Shown here: in pieces, positions 8,812-18,494 of the stretch
Numbering within the stretch: the stretch's first letter is position 1
Layout of the letters: the number at the start of each line of letters is the position of its first letter
NCBI GenBank assembly: GCA_026418015.1
Contig: JAOACE010000016.1
Span: 113,510-177,509, forward strand
Length of the DNA stretch: 64,000 nucleotides
Source of the DNA: Leptospiraceae bacterium
GTDB lineage: Bacteria; Spirochaetota; Leptospiria; Leptospirales; Leptonemataceae
Direction: 5' to 3'
Notes under the pieces: generated by a model
Database searches by the model: none
Told to the model about the DNA's origin: nothing
The model's input: only the letters and a program-made list of their open reading frames with translations
Made by a program: the position numbers and the translations under genes

Positions 8812-10653
8812 ATGTCAAAAGTAGATATTCAAAAGTATGTAGATAGCCTAAATGTGGAATTATTAAATTATATTTATCACAACAGAAAAAATTGTGGTCA
8901 ATTATCTTCCCAAGATGATGGTAAAGAAGTCTGTTTACTAGGTTGGACTTTTCGTTATCGGGATCAGGGGGGGGTGATTTTTATCGATTTAAGAGATCGT
9001 TCTGGTATTGTTCAGATTGTTTTAGAAGAATCCCACCTAAAAAATTATGATGTTGCAACTTCCATTCGTTATGAATATGTATTAGCCATTAAAGGCAAAG
9101 TTCGAAAAAGAAGTCCAGAAACCATTAATCCAAAGATTCCCACAGGAGATATAGAGGTTTTTGTAGACGAATTCATGATTCTTAATCCGTCTAAACCGTT
9201 GCCTTTTGGTTTAGATGAATATGTGCAAGTAGGCGAAGAAACCCGTTTAAAATATCGCTATTTGGATCTAAGACGAGAGGAAATGCAAAATGCTTTGATT
9301 ACGCGTTCTAAAATGAACTTAGAAATACGAAAGTTTTTGGACGAGAATGGATTTTTGGAAATCGAAACCCCAGTTTTAAACAAATCAACACCGGAAGGAG
9401 CACGTGATTTTCTTGTTCCATCGCGTTTACAACCTGGCAAATTCTATGCACTACCACAATCACCTCAGATCTTTAAACAGATTTTAATGGCAAGTGGGTT
9501 TGAACGTTACTATCAGATTGTAAAGTGTTTTCGCGACGAAGATTTAAGAGCAGATAGACAACCAGAGTTTACTCAATTAGACTTGGAAATGAGTTTTATT
9601 AACGAAGAAATCATCATTTCTTTGATGGAAAAATTATGGTACAATGTAATTAAAAAGATTTTTTGGATTGAACTACCCATTCCATTCCCACGTATATCTT
9701 ACAAAGAAGCAATGGAAAATTATGGTTCGGATCGCCCCGATTTACGCTTCGAAATGAAGTTAGTAGACATAGCAGATATTGCAGAGCGTTCGGATTTTCA
9801 GGTTTTTAAGAATGCTTTACAAAAAGGTGGTCGCGTAAAGGCTTTGTGTGTTCCTGGTGGTGCAGTTCTGTCTCGTAAAGATATTGATGATCTAACAGAA
9901 TGGGTAAAAAAGGATTATAAGGCTGGTGGATTAGCGTGGATAAAACACGAAAAAGATGGCTTAAAATCCGTCATTTCGAAGTTTTTTAGCGAAGATTTAT
10001 TGGTAGAGCTTTCTAAACGTTGCAATTCCAAAGAAGGAGATATAATCTTTTTTGCTGCCGATAAAGAAAAGATCGTACACGATACATTAGGAAATTTAAG
10101 ACTTCGTTTAGCAAAGCGTTTTAACATGATTCCCAAAGATCAATATGCTTGTTGTTGGGTAGTAGACTTTCCTTTGTTCGAAAGAAATTTAGATACAAAC
10201 GAATTGGAAAGTGTGCACCATCCTTTTACTTCACCAATTGACGAAGACTTACCAATTTTGTTAGACGACGAAAAATTTGCTCAACAAGGAGAAAAGATTC
10301 GCGCACGTGCATACGATATGGTAATCAATGGTGTAGAAGTAGGCGGTGGTTCGATTCGTATACACAGAGAAGATGTTCAATTGGTTGTATTAAAACGATT
10401 GGGGATTAACGAAGAACAAGCTCGCGAAAAATTTGGCTTTTTATTGGATGCATTATCCTATGGTGCTCCACCCCATGGAGGTATAGCATTTGGTCTAGAT
10501 CGAATGTTAGCATTATTTTTAGGCAAAGATTCGATTAGAGATGTTATTGCATTCCCAAAAACACAAAAGGGTATGTGTTTGATGTCGGGAACACCATCAG
10601 AAGTGGAATTAAAACAACTACAGGAATTAAGAATCAGAATTATTAAGACCTAA
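8812..10653 (+). CDS. aspS: Aspartyl-tRNA synthetase
   Basis: Class II synthetase charging tRNA-Asp (or tRNA-Asp/Asn; discrimination is not visible). The N-terminal OB anticodon-binding domain (GWTFRYRDQGGVIFIDLRDRSG) is followed by motif 1, motif 2 (FRDEDLRADRQPEFTQLD) and motif 3 (GIAFGLDRMLAL), with the bacterial insertion domain in between. 613 aa. The frame is open upstream to a TTG at 8713, but the ATG at 8812 begins the conserved N-terminus and the extra residues match nothing, so 8812 is chosen. It converges with the MFS gene with four-base overlap of the stops. Because tRNA-Asn amidation genes are not in view, the enzyme may be discriminating or not. Confidence 0.97.
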   Translation: MSKVDIQKYVDSLNVELLNYIYHNRKNCGQLSSQDDGKEVCLLGWTFRYRDQGGVIFIDLRDRSGIVQIVLEESHLKNYDVATSIRYEYVLAIKGKVRKRSPETINPKIPTGDIEVFVDEFMILNPSKPLPFGLDEYVQVGEETRLKYRYLDLRREEMQNALITRSKMNLEIRKFLDENGFLEIETPVLNKSTPEGARDFLVPSRLQPGKFYALPQSPQIFKQILMASGFERYYQIVKCFRDEDLRADRQPEFTQLDLEMSFINEEIIISLMEKLWYNVIKKIFWIELPIPFPRISYKEAMENYGSDRPDLRFEMKLVDIADIAERSDFQVFKNALQKGGRVKALCVPGGAVLSRKDIDDLTEWVKKDYKAGGLAWIKHEKDGLKSVISKFFSEDLLVELSKRCNSKEGDIIFFAADKEKIVHDTLGNLRLRLAKRFNMIPKDQYACCWVVDFPLFERNLDTNELESVHHPFTSPIDEDLPILLDDEKFAQQGEKIRARAYDMVINGVEVGGGSIRIHREDVQLVVLKRLGINEEQAREKFGFLLDALSYGAPPHGGIAFGLDRMLALFLGKDSIRDVIAFPKTQKGMCLMSGTPSEVELKQLQELRIRIIKT

Positions 10654-11849
10654 TCTTTTAGGCGAAAAATGATTGCATAAAAAATCAACCCAACGATTCC
10701 AAATACTGAACTTAAAAACCAAACCATTAGCGGGGATTGGACAAAATCCTGAATCCACCCCGCGATAATGGGACCAATCGACCAACCCAAAGAACGAATA
10801 AATCCAATAAAAGAAGATACATAACTATTGATGGTTCCATCGTCTAATTCTGAATTTTCTTTTGCAAAAAAACTTGCTAATGTATAAACTGCACTAACAG
10901 ACAATATTTCTCCGATGGTAATGATGACCATACTTAGAAAAATCAGTTCTAGATGATGAAATTCAGAAAAAAATCCCACAGAAAAATATCCTACAAAATA
11001 CAAAAACAATCCAGCCTGTACGGAAAAATATAAATCTTTGATCCACAAAGAAAAAGGAATTTGTAAAAAACTTACCATAAGGCCGTTTAAAAGATAGAGT
11101 TTCCCCAAATCCATCTTGGAAATTTGAAAGTGACTTGTTAAAAAAACTGACAATGGTGTTATCAGAAGAGACATTAAGATAAATAGATTCAAGGAATTTA
11201 AAGAAAACAATAAAAATTTCTTTTGAGTAAAAAAGGTTTTAAAGGATTTGTACGAAATCTTATAACTTTTAGAATTTCTAAAATTACTGCTTATGGTAAG
11301 TTGAATTAGGAACACTGCAAACAATGTTAGAGCAAACGTGCCAAAAAAAGGCAAAGCATAATTTATATGAGCAAGTATCCCCCCAACAAAAGGACCGAAA
11401 GCCCAACCTATATTCATCCCTGTTCTATGAATACTCACTGCTATATTTCTGTTATCTTTTGTTGTAATGTTTAAAATATAAGATTCTAGCGGAGAAATCG
11501 AAATTCCCATTAAAAATGTATTGAGCAATAAAAAAGGAATTAAACTTAAATAAGGAAGATCAAAATAAATAATCCAACCTAAAAAAAAGAAATTCAGAGA
11601 GCGAATCGTAAAAGAAACGATCATTAAAAGTTTTTCTCCCATTTTTTGGGTTAAAAAACTTGCAGGTAGCCATCCTAATAAACCAAAGAATGTTGCTAAG
11701 CCCGTAATAGAGCCAACAATACCAGCAGAAAGATGTTTTACTTCGAATAGATAAACAGGGATAAATACATAAGACATGGTATATCCAAATGCGATCAACA
11801 TGTGGGAAATCGTTAAAAAATAAACCGTATACGGAATAGATTTTAGCAT
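10650..11849 (-). CDS. Major facilitator superfamily transporter
   Basis: A 399-aa polytopic membrane protein with about 12 hydrophobic helices in two halves separated by a basic cytoplasmic loop near residue 195 (RNSKSYKISYKSFKTF). The first cytoplasmic loop contains LTQKMGEKLL, the degenerate remnant of the MFS loop 2-3 motif. Helix 5 includes RTGMNIGWAFGPFVGGILA, similar to the antiporter motif C of drug/H+ antiporters, so an efflux role is possible. Start ATG 11849. It stands alone, convergent with aspS. Substrate unknown. Confidence 0.82.
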   Translation of the reverse strand: MLKSIPYTVYFLTISHMLIAFGYTMSYVFIPVYLFEVKHLSAGIVGSITGLATFFGLLGWLPASFLTQKMGEKLLMIVSFTIRSLNFFFLGWIIYFDLPYLSLIPFLLLNTFLMGISISPLESYILNITTKDNRNIAVSIHRTGMNIGWAFGPFVGGILAHINYALPFFGTFALTLFAVFLIQLTISSNFRNSKSYKISYKSFKTFFTQKKFLLFSLNSLNLFILMSLLITPLSVFLTSHFQISKMDLGKLYLLNGLMVSFLQIPFSLWIKDLYFSVQAGLFLYFVGYFSVGFFSEFHHLELIFLSMVIITIGEILSVSAVYTLASFFAKENSELDDGTINSYVSSFIGFIRSLGWSIGPIIAGWIQDFVQSPLMVWFLSSVFGIVGLIFYAIIFRLKD

Positions 11850-12126
11850 ATGGAAACAAAAACAATTACGATTTCTAAGAAAATATTTTTTTATAGCATT
11901 AAGATTTAAACAAATGATGACAAAATAGATTAAAAAAATATATACAGGATTGGATTATCTAGTATTTGTTATACTGAAACATTTTTTTTTGCAGTGTCGA
12001 AACTGTTCTATTGAATCAAACTAAAATTAGTTGTTTGATTATAATAAGTATAATATAGTATAAAAAAATAATATAAAAAATTTTGATTTAAAAAAATAAT
12101 TTTGTATTGACTGTTTTATTTAGTTA
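11850..12126. other. AT-rich divergent intergenic region
   Basis: About 280 bases between the MFS gene and the delta-60 lipoprotein gene. Very A/T-rich with poly-A and poly-T runs, no open frame of interest, no RNA-like fold by eye. TTGACT at 12107-12112 lies 35 bases before the likely start of the lipoprotein gene; a TATAAT at 12138-12143 overlaps that start, so the promoter assignment is uncertain. Confidence 0.5.
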
Positions 12127-12141
12127 ATGTTTGTTGATATA

Positions 12142-12990
12142 ATGAGAAAAAAAATATTTATATTGAGTGTCACATTATATTTGTTTTTATTTTCTTGTAT
12201 TCATTTTAAAGAGCATCCCTTAGACCCTACAACGCCAAGGGGATATTTTTTGAGTTCTTTTCTTAGGAATTTTACCAATAGTTCCATCTATCAAGAAGCG
12301 AAGGGAATTCTGGATGATTCTTTTGGTAATGGAAGTGGTTATGTTACTCTAAATATAAATAATGATAATGATCAGGGACAATCTCTTGCAATCCAACCCG
12401 ATGGAAAAATCTTACTCGGTGGTCAATGCTCTAACGGAAGCAATAACGATTTCTGCATTGCTCGTTTTAATTCCGATGGCACTTTGGATACAACTTTTGG
12501 AACTAGTGGGAAAGTAATACAACCCATCGGTTTATCACATGATTATGGATTTTCTCTTGCAATCCAACCCGATGGAAAAATCTTACTCGGTGGTTATTGC
12601 AATAACGGAATCGATAACGATTTCTGCATCGCTCGTTTTAATTCCGATGGCAATTTGAATACTTCTTTTGGTTCTCCTAATGGTTATATAATCCAACCCA
12701 TCGGTTCATCTTATGATTATGGAGTTTCTCTTGCAATCCAACCCGATGGAAAAATCTTACTCGGTGGTTATTGCTCTAACGGATTGGGTAACGGTTTCTG
12801 CATCGCTCGTTTTAATTCCGATGGCACTCTCGATACAACTTTTGGAACTAGTGGGAAAGTAATACAACCCATCGGTTCATTTGCTGATAATGGACAATCT
12901 CTTGCAATCCAACCCGATGGAAAAATCTTACTCGGTGGTTATTGCTCTAACGGAAGCAATGGCGATTTCTGCATTGCACGTTTTAAATAA
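12142..12990 (+). CDS. Lipoprotein made of delta-60 repeats
   Basis: A secreted lipoprotein (signal MRKKIFILSV..., lipobox ending LFSC) followed by at least four delta-60 type repeats of 57-58 residues. Each holds the core LAIQPDGKILLGG, a CxxG(x)nxFCIARFNSDG hairpin and a DTTFGTSGKVIQPIG strand. Such repeats form a beta-propeller-like surface in large secreted proteins; no enzyme activity is known. An upstream in-frame ATG at 12127 is possible, but 12142 gives a standard basic signal start and lies 35 bases after TTGACT. Paired Cys in each repeat may be disulphide-bonded. A broken relative lies at 47051-47682. Role unknown; cell-surface structure is inferred. Confidence 0.8.
   Translation: MRKKIFILSVTLYLFLFSCIHFKEHPLDPTTPRGYFLSSFLRNFTNSSIYQEAKGILDDSFGNGSGYVTLNINNDNDQGQSLAIQPDGKILLGGQCSNGSNNDFCIARFNSDGTLDTTFGTSGKVIQPIGLSHDYGFSLAIQPDGKILLGGYCNNGIDNDFCIARFNSDGNLNTSFGSPNGYIIQPIGSSYDYGVSLAIQPDGKILLGGYCSNGLGNGFCIARFNSDGTLDTTFGTSGKVIQPIGSFADNGQSLAIQPDGKILLGGYCSNGSNGDFCIARFK
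12382..12979 (+). repeat. Four near-identical tandem DNA repeats, 171-174 bp period
   Basis: A 42-base core beginning TCTCTTGCAATCCAACCCGA recurs at 12382, 12553, 12727 and 12898 with no change that I can see. The linking DNA is also highly conserved. Identity at DNA level in third codon positions points to recent duplication or gene conversion, and the copy number is likely to vary between strains. Confidence 0.9.
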
Positions 12991-13255
12991 TCAAATGGTT
13001 TAAAATCATCTTTTATCTTTGGTTTAAAGATAAATTCTCTGCATTGGCGGCTCATGATAACCTAACGTCAGTGGGATTTTTCTTGTGGTGTTAGGTTTGC
13101 TATAATAAGGTTTCAATAAATCGATTATGTAGCATTTTTTCGTTGGATATTTATAATAACGATGTTGTCGTTTTTAAGAAAAATAAAATTGATAAAAATT
13201 CAATTCTCCTTTAAATATTTTTGACAAAATTTATCAATTTAAAATCCTAGAATCT
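12991..13255. other. 265-base intergenic region with inverted repeat
   Basis: Contains the hairpin at 13012-13034, an AACCTAAC / GTTAGGTT inverted repeat (13059-13066 and 13090-13097), and TTGACA at 13221-13226 positioned 35 bases before the M20 peptidase ATG. This region is slightly more G+C-rich than other spacers around 13045-13100. No open frame of interest was seen. Confidence 0.5.
13012..13034 (+). terminator. Possible weak terminator hairpin after the delta-60 gene
   Basis: A nine-base inverted repeat, TTTATCTTT / AAAGATAAA, with a five-base loop, lies 22 bases after the stop. It is AT-rich and followed by TTCTCT rather than a clean T-run, so termination is only possible. Confidence 0.35.
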
Positions 13256-14728
13256 ATGAAAAAGATTTTAGGGGGAATTGCGATAATTTTTTTCGCGTTG
13301 GCTTTGGTTATTATAGTTCGAACAATTACTTTTAAAGAGCCGAGCATAGAAACATTCAAAAACACAGAATTTCTTCAATCAGAACAATTTAAGAAATACC
13401 AGAAGGATTTGGTTGCAAAATTGCAAAAATCTATTACCTATAAAACTGTTTCTTATCAAGATGCTTCGTTAAGAGATACAAAAGAATTCCAAAAGTTGAT
13501 AGAATTCTTAAAAAATAGTTTTCCTTTGGTGCACAAGCAATTAGAATTAAAACTCATCAATCAGTTTACTTTATTATACACATGGAAAGGAAAAAATCCA
13601 GAACTTAAACCAGTAGTGCTGATGGGTCATTATGATGTGGTGCCTGTCAACGAAAAGGAATGGTCTGTACCACCTTTCGAAGGAAAAATAATCGACGAAT
13701 ATCTCTATGGTCGTGGCACAATCGATGACAAAATCACTGTGATAGGATTACTGCAAGCAGTAGAATATCTTTTGAGCATCAACCATCAACCAGAAAGAAC
13801 CATCTATTTTTCTTTTGGACATGACGAAGAGATTGGTGGGGTAGAAGGTGCAAAATCAGTAGTTTCTTATTTACAACAGAATCAGATCTTTCCTGCATTT
13901 GTTATGGACGAAGGGGGAGCAATAACCATTGGAATGGTGCCTGGTGTAGAAAAACCCGTTGCTACCATTGGCATTGCAGAAAAGGGTTACGTTAGCATAA
14001 AACTGATTGCAACCGGTAGAGGTGGACATTCATCAACACCGCCAGAAGATACAGCAGTAACGCGATTAACGCGAGCCCTTTATCGATTACAAGAAAATCC
14101 ATTTCCTTATGGATTAACAGATGTTCAAAAAACGATGTTTCGATATGTTGGTCCTAACTTTTCTTTTGTACAAAAAATGGCAGCAGCAAACCTATGGTTA
14201 TTTCGTCCAGTAATAGAATCCATTCTAAAAAAATCCGATACCGGTAGAGCATCTTTACACACAACGATGACGCCAACAATTTTAAAAGCAGGCATAAAAG
14301 AAAATATCATACCAACAGAAGCAGAAGTGGTGATCAATTTACGAATTTTGCCAGGAGATTCCATCGAAAGCATCATCAATCGAATCAAAAAAATCATTCA
14401 GGACGATAATGTTCGAATCGAAATATTACCTTTTTCTTCTGAACCTTCTCCAGTCTCTGGTGTAGAAGGCGAAGATGGTTTAGGTTTTCAAATGATTGTA
14501 AAAACCATCAAAACAATCAATAGCGAATATGCAATTGCACCCTACCTTGTATTAGGAGCTACGGATTCTCGATATTTTAAAGAAATCACAAAAAATATTT
14601 ATCGATTTATGCCAGTTTACCTAAACGAAGAAGATATGCATAGAATGCATGGAAATGACGAAAGAATTTCTCTAAAATCGATTCAAACTGCGTTCGAATT
14701 TTATAGTATTTTTATAAAAAATTTATAA
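13256..14728 (+). CDS. M20-family metallopeptidase (carboxypeptidase S / PM20D1-like)
   Basis: Zn-dependent peptidase or N-acyl-amino-acid hydrolase. An N-terminal hydrophobic helix (residues about 4-22) anchors it to the membrane, as in PM20D1 and carboxypeptidase S. Metal ligands are visible: His about 125 in MGHYDVVPV, Asp in GRGTIDDK, the Glu-Glu pair in GHDEEIGG, Asp in VMDEGGA and the late His in RMHGNDER. The dimerisation domain begins at GRGGHSSTPP. 490 aa is the usual length for this subgroup. No Shine-Dalgarno; TTGACA lies 35 bases before the ATG. A terminator follows at 14771. Substrate unknown. Confidence 0.88.
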   Translation: MKKILGGIAIIFFALALVIIVRTITFKEPSIETFKNTEFLQSEQFKKYQKDLVAKLQKSITYKTVSYQDASLRDTKEFQKLIEFLKNSFPLVHKQLELKLINQFTLLYTWKGKNPELKPVVLMGHYDVVPVNEKEWSVPPFEGKIIDEYLYGRGTIDDKITVIGLLQAVEYLLSINHQPERTIYFSFGHDEEIGGVEGAKSVVSYLQQNQIFPAFVMDEGGAITIGMVPGVEKPVATIGIAEKGYVSIKLIATGRGGHSSTPPEDTAVTRLTRALYRLQENPFPYGLTDVQKTMFRYVGPNFSFVQKMAAANLWLFRPVIESILKKSDTGRASLHTTMTPTILKAGIKENIIPTEAEVVINLRILPGDSIESIINRIKKIIQDDNVRIEILPFSSEPSPVSGVEGEDGLGFQMIVKTIKTINSEYAIAPYLVLGATDSRYFKEITKNIYRFMPVYLNEEDMHRMHGNDERISLKSIQTAFEFYSIFIKNL

Positions 14729-14770
14729 ATATATATACTAAATAAAATTAAATATTAGAGTGAGTTTTAT

Positions 14771-14794
14771 CCGAAGCACTTCGCTTCGGTTTTA
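14771..14794 (+). terminator. Rho-independent terminator after the M20 peptidase gene
   Basis: Stem CCGAAGC / GCTTCGG (14771-14777 and 14783-14789), five-base loop, followed by TTTTAT. It separates the peptidase gene from the oxidase operon. Confidence 0.75.
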
Positions 14795-14858
14795 TATAAT
14801 AATTAGAGGAATTTTTTTTAATGGTTGTCTTTTTATTTAAAGGATTTTATATTATACT

Positions 14859-15671
14859 ATGATGAAAAAAATTTTGATTATTTTCGGATTCCTTTTATCT
14901 TTTACAATTTTTGCGGAAACTTCTAGAAATCCAGAAGGTGTATATGTAGAGCAAAAATTGAATCAATCCATCGACTTAAACTTAGTATTTTTAGACGAAG
15001 ATGGAAATCAAGTTTCTTTAAAGGATTTTTTTCAAGATAAACCGGTTGTGATTGCACCAGCATATTATGAATGTCCACGACTTTGTACCCTTGTTTACAA
15101 TGGTTTAAAAGATGTTGTAGAAAACGTAGACACAATTCAACCAGGAAAAGATTATAGAATTATTTCTGTTAGTTTTAACCCAGAAGATACCCCAATACTT
15201 GCAAAAAAAAAGGCAGAAAATTATCGCAAAAACCTAAAAAAATATTCTTTAAGCAATAAAGATTGGGTTTTCTTGGTTGCTGATCCTCAACATCCAGAAA
15301 ATCCACAGAAATTGCTCAATTCTATGGGATATTATTATAAAAAAGATGGGGAGGATTATAGTCATCCAGCAGCAATTATTTTTTTAACCTCCAAAGGAAT
15401 TATCTCTAAGTATTTATATGGTATTGAATTTTTAACAAGGGATTTTCGTTTTGCTTTAATAGAAGCAAGTCAAGGAAAAATTGGCACGCCCATCGATACA
15501 GTTCTTTTAACCTGTTTTCGTTATGATTCGATCCAAGGAAAATATGCTCCCTTTGCGTGGGGATTTATGCGGTTGGGGGGTATTCTGATTTTGGTTTTAA
15601 TACTCGGATTACTTGCAATCTTAATTTTTTTAGAGAAAAGGTCGAAGAACACCAATTTTCAGTTGAAATGA
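14859..15671 (+). CDS. SCO1/SenC family copper chaperone with C-terminal membrane anchor
   Basis: Periplasmic thioredoxin-fold protein for CuA assembly of the adjacent oxidase. It has a cleavable-looking signal (FLLSFTIFAE), CPRLC copper site at about residues 71-75, partner His near 169 in YSHPAAII, and a C-terminal transmembrane helix (about 237-260) ending in a basic KRS tail. This tail-anchored layout is the one found beside caa3 and alternative-complex oxidases. ATG 14859 is followed directly by a second ATG at 14862; AAGGA lies about 15 bases upstream. It is first in the cluster, 50 bases ahead of coxB, with coxA, coxC and coxD behind. Copper-ligand residues are intact. Confidence 0.9.
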   Translation: MMKKILIIFGFLLSFTIFAETSRNPEGVYVEQKLNQSIDLNLVFLDEDGNQVSLKDFFQDKPVVIAPAYYECPRLCTLVYNGLKDVVENVDTIQPGKDYRIISVSFNPEDTPILAKKKAENYRKNLKKYSLSNKDWVFLVADPQHPENPQKLLNSMGYYYKKDGEDYSHPAAIIFLTSKGIISKYLYGIEFLTRDFRFALIEASQGKIGTPIDTVLLTCFRYDSIQGKYAPFAWGFMRLGGILILVLILGLLAILIFLEKRSKNTNFQLK

Positions 15672-15721
15672 GATTTAAATTCAATATCTTGGCAGTATAG
15701 ATTTATACTTAGGAGTAGTTT

Positions 15722-16822
15722 ATGTTTGAATGGTTTGTTGATTCTGCTTCCAATATCGCACCACAAGTCAACTTTGTAATGAATTTAGTGAATTTTATTA
15801 CGGGTCTTGCATTCATTCTAACCAATGCAACATTAGTTTATTTTATCATCAAGTATAGAAGAAGAAAAGAAGGGGAAATTACTTCGCGTATTGATCAAAA
15901 TCATACAATAGAAGTAATTTGGACAGTAATTCCTTCTATTATTTTAGCAATATTGTTTGTTGTTGGGTTAAAAGATTTTCGCGAATTGAGAGCTGCGGGA
16001 CAAAAATACAAAGAAATAATGGTTTCGGCTAAACAATGGGCATGGGAATTTACTTATTCAACCGATAGTGATTTGATCCAATCTCCTAAGAAGATAAAGA
16101 CAGACAACGTTCTTTACTTAGAAGAAAATGAGCGCGTTAAATTGATCATGAAGTCCAAAGACGTAATACATAGTTTCTATGTCCCAGAATTTCGTGTAAA
16201 AGAAGATGTTGTGGGTAATATTTATACTTATGTTACTTTTATACCTTTGATATCTCAACGTCAAGCGACCATGACAGAAGAAGAAAGAAAAGCATGGTAT
16301 CAAATCACCCAAGATCAAAAAGAAATTATTCCCCAAGTCGAGGATCAATGCAAAAAAGTTCAAGAAAAATACGGAATCAATTTACCTGTGGGAACATGTG
16401 GTTCGTACAGAATTTTCTGCGCTGAATATTGTGGTAAAGATCACAGCTATATGTTAGGTTCAGCAGTCGTATTAAAAAAAGATCAATTCTTACAATTGAT
16501 GAACAAACTAAAAGAAGAGCAAGGAAAGATTGTTGTTAGTGCAGAATATGGTAAAGAAATCTACGAAACAAAAGGATGTAAATCTTGCCATTCTATCGAT
16601 GGTTCAAAAGTGGTTGGACCATCCTTTAAAGGAAATTGGGGCAAACCAAGAAAATTAGCCGATGGTAGAGTTGTAACTGTCGACGAAAACTACATTACGA
16701 GATCTATTTTAGAACCAACTAAAGAGGTAGCAGAAGGTTATCCAAACATTATGCCACCTCAGGATTTAAACGAAGAACAAATTCAATCTGTGATAGAATT
16801 TATAAAATCATTAAATAAATAG
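15722..16822 (+). CDS. coxB: Cytochrome c oxidase subunit II with fused cytochrome c domain (caa3 type)
   Basis: Takes electrons from cytochrome c and passes them through CuA to subunit I. Two N-terminal membrane helices (about 20-42 and 68-88) are followed by the cupredoxin domain. The first CuA His is in [10 protein letters not shown], and the CxExCxxxHxxM loop lies at C233, C237, H241, M244. A C-terminal class I cytochrome c domain has CKSCH at 286-290 and the axial Met in NIMPPQ near 344. The fusion makes this a caa3 oxidase. A loop of about 45 residues ([17 protein letters not shown] region) in the cupredoxin domain is longer than in mitochondrial COX2. Strong AGGAG at 15711, six bases before the ATG. 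Confidence 0.96.
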   Translation: MFEWFVDSASNIAPQVNFVMNLVNFITGLAFILTNATLVYFIIKYRRRKEGEITSRIDQNHTIEVIWTVIPSIILAILFVVGLKDFRELRAAGQKYKEIMVSAKQWAWEFTYSTDSDLIQSPKKIKTDNVLYLEENERVKLIMKSKDVIHSFYVPEFRVKEDVVGNIYTYVTFIPLISQRQATMTEEERKAWYQITQDQKEIIPQVEDQCKKVQEKYGINLPVGTCGSYRIFCAEYCGKDHSYMLGSAVVLKKDQFLQLMNKLKEEQGKIVVSAEYGKEIYETKGCKSCHSIDGSKVVGPSFKGNWGKPRKLADGRVVTVDENYITRSILEPTKEVAEGYPNIMPPQDLNEEQIQSVIEFIKSLNK

Positions 16823-16835
16823 TAGGAGTAAAAAT

Positions 16836-18479
16836 ATGGCACATGCAGTTGCTCACGAACATGATCATAATAAATCCTACCTCGAAGTAGGTAGAAGTAT
16901 ATGGGGTTGGTTAACAACAACAGATCATAAAAAAATTGGAATCATGTATTTGTTTACTATCATGATATACTTTGCTGTTGGAGGTATATCTGCTCTATTA
17001 GTGCGATTAGAATTGATTGCACCAGGAAAAACGTTTTTTAGTCCAGATACTTATAATGTTTTGTTTACCCTCCATGGTGCTATCATGACCTTTCTTTTTA
17101 TCGTTCCAGGAATCCCTGCTACATTAGGAAACTTTCTTTTACCATTAATGATTGGGGCAAAAGATGTTGCATTTCCTCGAATCAACTTAGCAAGTTATTA
17201 TGTATATTTGATTGGTTCTTTTATCGCGTTGGTATCTCTTTTATCGCCAGCAGATACAGGTTGGACTTTTTATGCACCATATAGTATGAAGACAAATGCG
17301 TTAGTAGTATGGTTAACCTTAGGTGCATTTATCATGGGCTTTGCTTCTATTATGACTGGATTTAACTTTATTGTGACAGTACATCGAATGAGGGCACCTG
17401 GTTTAGGTTGGAGTAACTTACCCTTGTTTGTATGGGCACTCTACGCTACTGCAATCATTCAATTGTTAGCAACACCAGTTGTAGGGATGAATTTGGTGTT
17501 GTTGATTTTCGAAAGAGTGTTGGATATTGGAATCTTTAACCCAGCAAAAGGTGGCGATCCAATTTTATTCGAGCAATTTTTCTGGTTTTATTCCCATCCT
17601 GTGGTTTACATTATGATTTTACCAGCCTTTGGTGTTGTATCCGAAATTTTACCTGTATTTTCGCGTAGACCAATCTTTGGATATAAAGCGATTGCATATT
17701 CTTCTTTGGCAATTGCTTTGGTTAGTTTTTTAGTTTGGGGTCATCATCTTTTTGTTTCTGGTATGTCTGATTGGGCAAGATATATCTTTTCTTTTTTAAC
17801 ATTCTTTGTTGCTGTGCCGACAGCCATCAAGATCTTTAACTGGTTAGCAACATTGTGGAAAGGTTCTTTGGAAATTACTGCAACACCTATGTATTATATG
17901 TTAGGTTTCTTGTTTATGTTTACTATTGCTGGATTAACTGGATTACATTTGGCAGTACTTTCGACTGATGTATATTTACACGACACTTATTTTGTTGTTG
18001 CACATTTCCATTATACAATGCAAGGTGGAACTGTTTTCGCGCTAATGGCCGGTTTACATTATTGGTTTCCTAAAATTACTGGAAGATGGTATAACAAAAA
18101 AGTAGCATTTTGGGGATGGTTGATTCTATTCGTAGGATTTAACGCAACTTTTTTACCACAATTTATATTAGGATTAGAAGGTATGCCAAGACGTTATTTT
18201 GATTATCTACCACACTTCCAAACCTGGCATTTAATTTCTACGATAGGTTCTTGGTTTAATGGATTAGGTTATGTTATCGTATTAACGAATTTATTAGTTT
18301 CTGCATTTACGGGGGAAAAAGCAGAAGCAAATCCTTACAATGCATTATCTTTAGAATGGCAAACTTCTTCTCCACCACCAGAAACAAATTTTATTACTAC
18401 ACCAACATTCCCAGCAAGTATTTATGACTATGGTACAGAAGGAAAAGAAGATACTTCAAAAACAAAAAAAGCTGTATAA
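16836..18479 (+). CDS. coxA: Cytochrome c oxidase subunit I, A2-class
   Basis: Haem-copper oxidase catalytic subunit that reduces O2 and pumps protons. Twelve membrane helices; low-spin haem His in [10 protein letters not shown]; CuB ligands in YSHPVVY (252-258), GHHLFVSGM and the later His pair in [13 protein letters not shown]-channel Thr/Lys in [11 protein letters not shown]. The proton-channel Glu of the usual GHPEVY is replaced: YSHPVV is the signature of A2-type oxidases, which use a Tyr-Ser pair. An N-terminal His-rich segment (HAVAHEHDH) could bind metal. Strong AGGAG ahead of ATG 16836. Follows coxB by 13 bases. Confidence 0.97.
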   Translation: MAHAVAHEHDHNKSYLEVGRSIWGWLTTTDHKKIGIMYLFTIMIYFAVGGISALLVRLELIAPGKTFFSPDTYNVLFTLHGAIMTFLFIVPGIPATLGNFLLPLMIGAKDVAFPRINLASYYVYLIGSFIALVSLLSPADTGWTFYAPYSMKTNALVVWLTLGAFIMGFASIMTGFNFIVTVHRMRAPGLGWSNLPLFVWALYATAIIQLLATPVVGMNLVLLIFERVLDIGIFNPAKGGDPILFEQFFWFYSHPVVYIMILPAFGVVSEILPVFSRRPIFGYKAIAYSSLAIALVSFLVWGHHLFVSGMSDWARYIFSFLTFFVAVPTAIKIFNWLATLWKGSLEITATPMYYMLGFLFMFTIAGLTGLHLAVLSTDVYLHDTYFVVAHFHYTMQGGTVFALMAGLHYWFPKITGRWYNKKVAFWGWLILFVGFNATFLPQFILGLEGMPRRYFDYLPHFQTWHLISTIGSWFNGLGYVIVLTNLLVSAFTGEKAEANPYNALSLEWQTSSPPPETNFITTPTFPASIYDYGTEGKEDTSKTKKAV

Positions 18480-18494
18480 AAAAGGAGAAAGAAA

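Noticed and set aside
13059..13097. AACCTAAC / GTTAGGTT pair matching integron attC outer boxes (RYYYAAC and GTTRRRY)
   Set aside because: Only about 37 bases between outer boxes, below normal attC length, and no pairing inner boxes. No integrase or further cassette sites in the window. Kept only as an inverted repeat.
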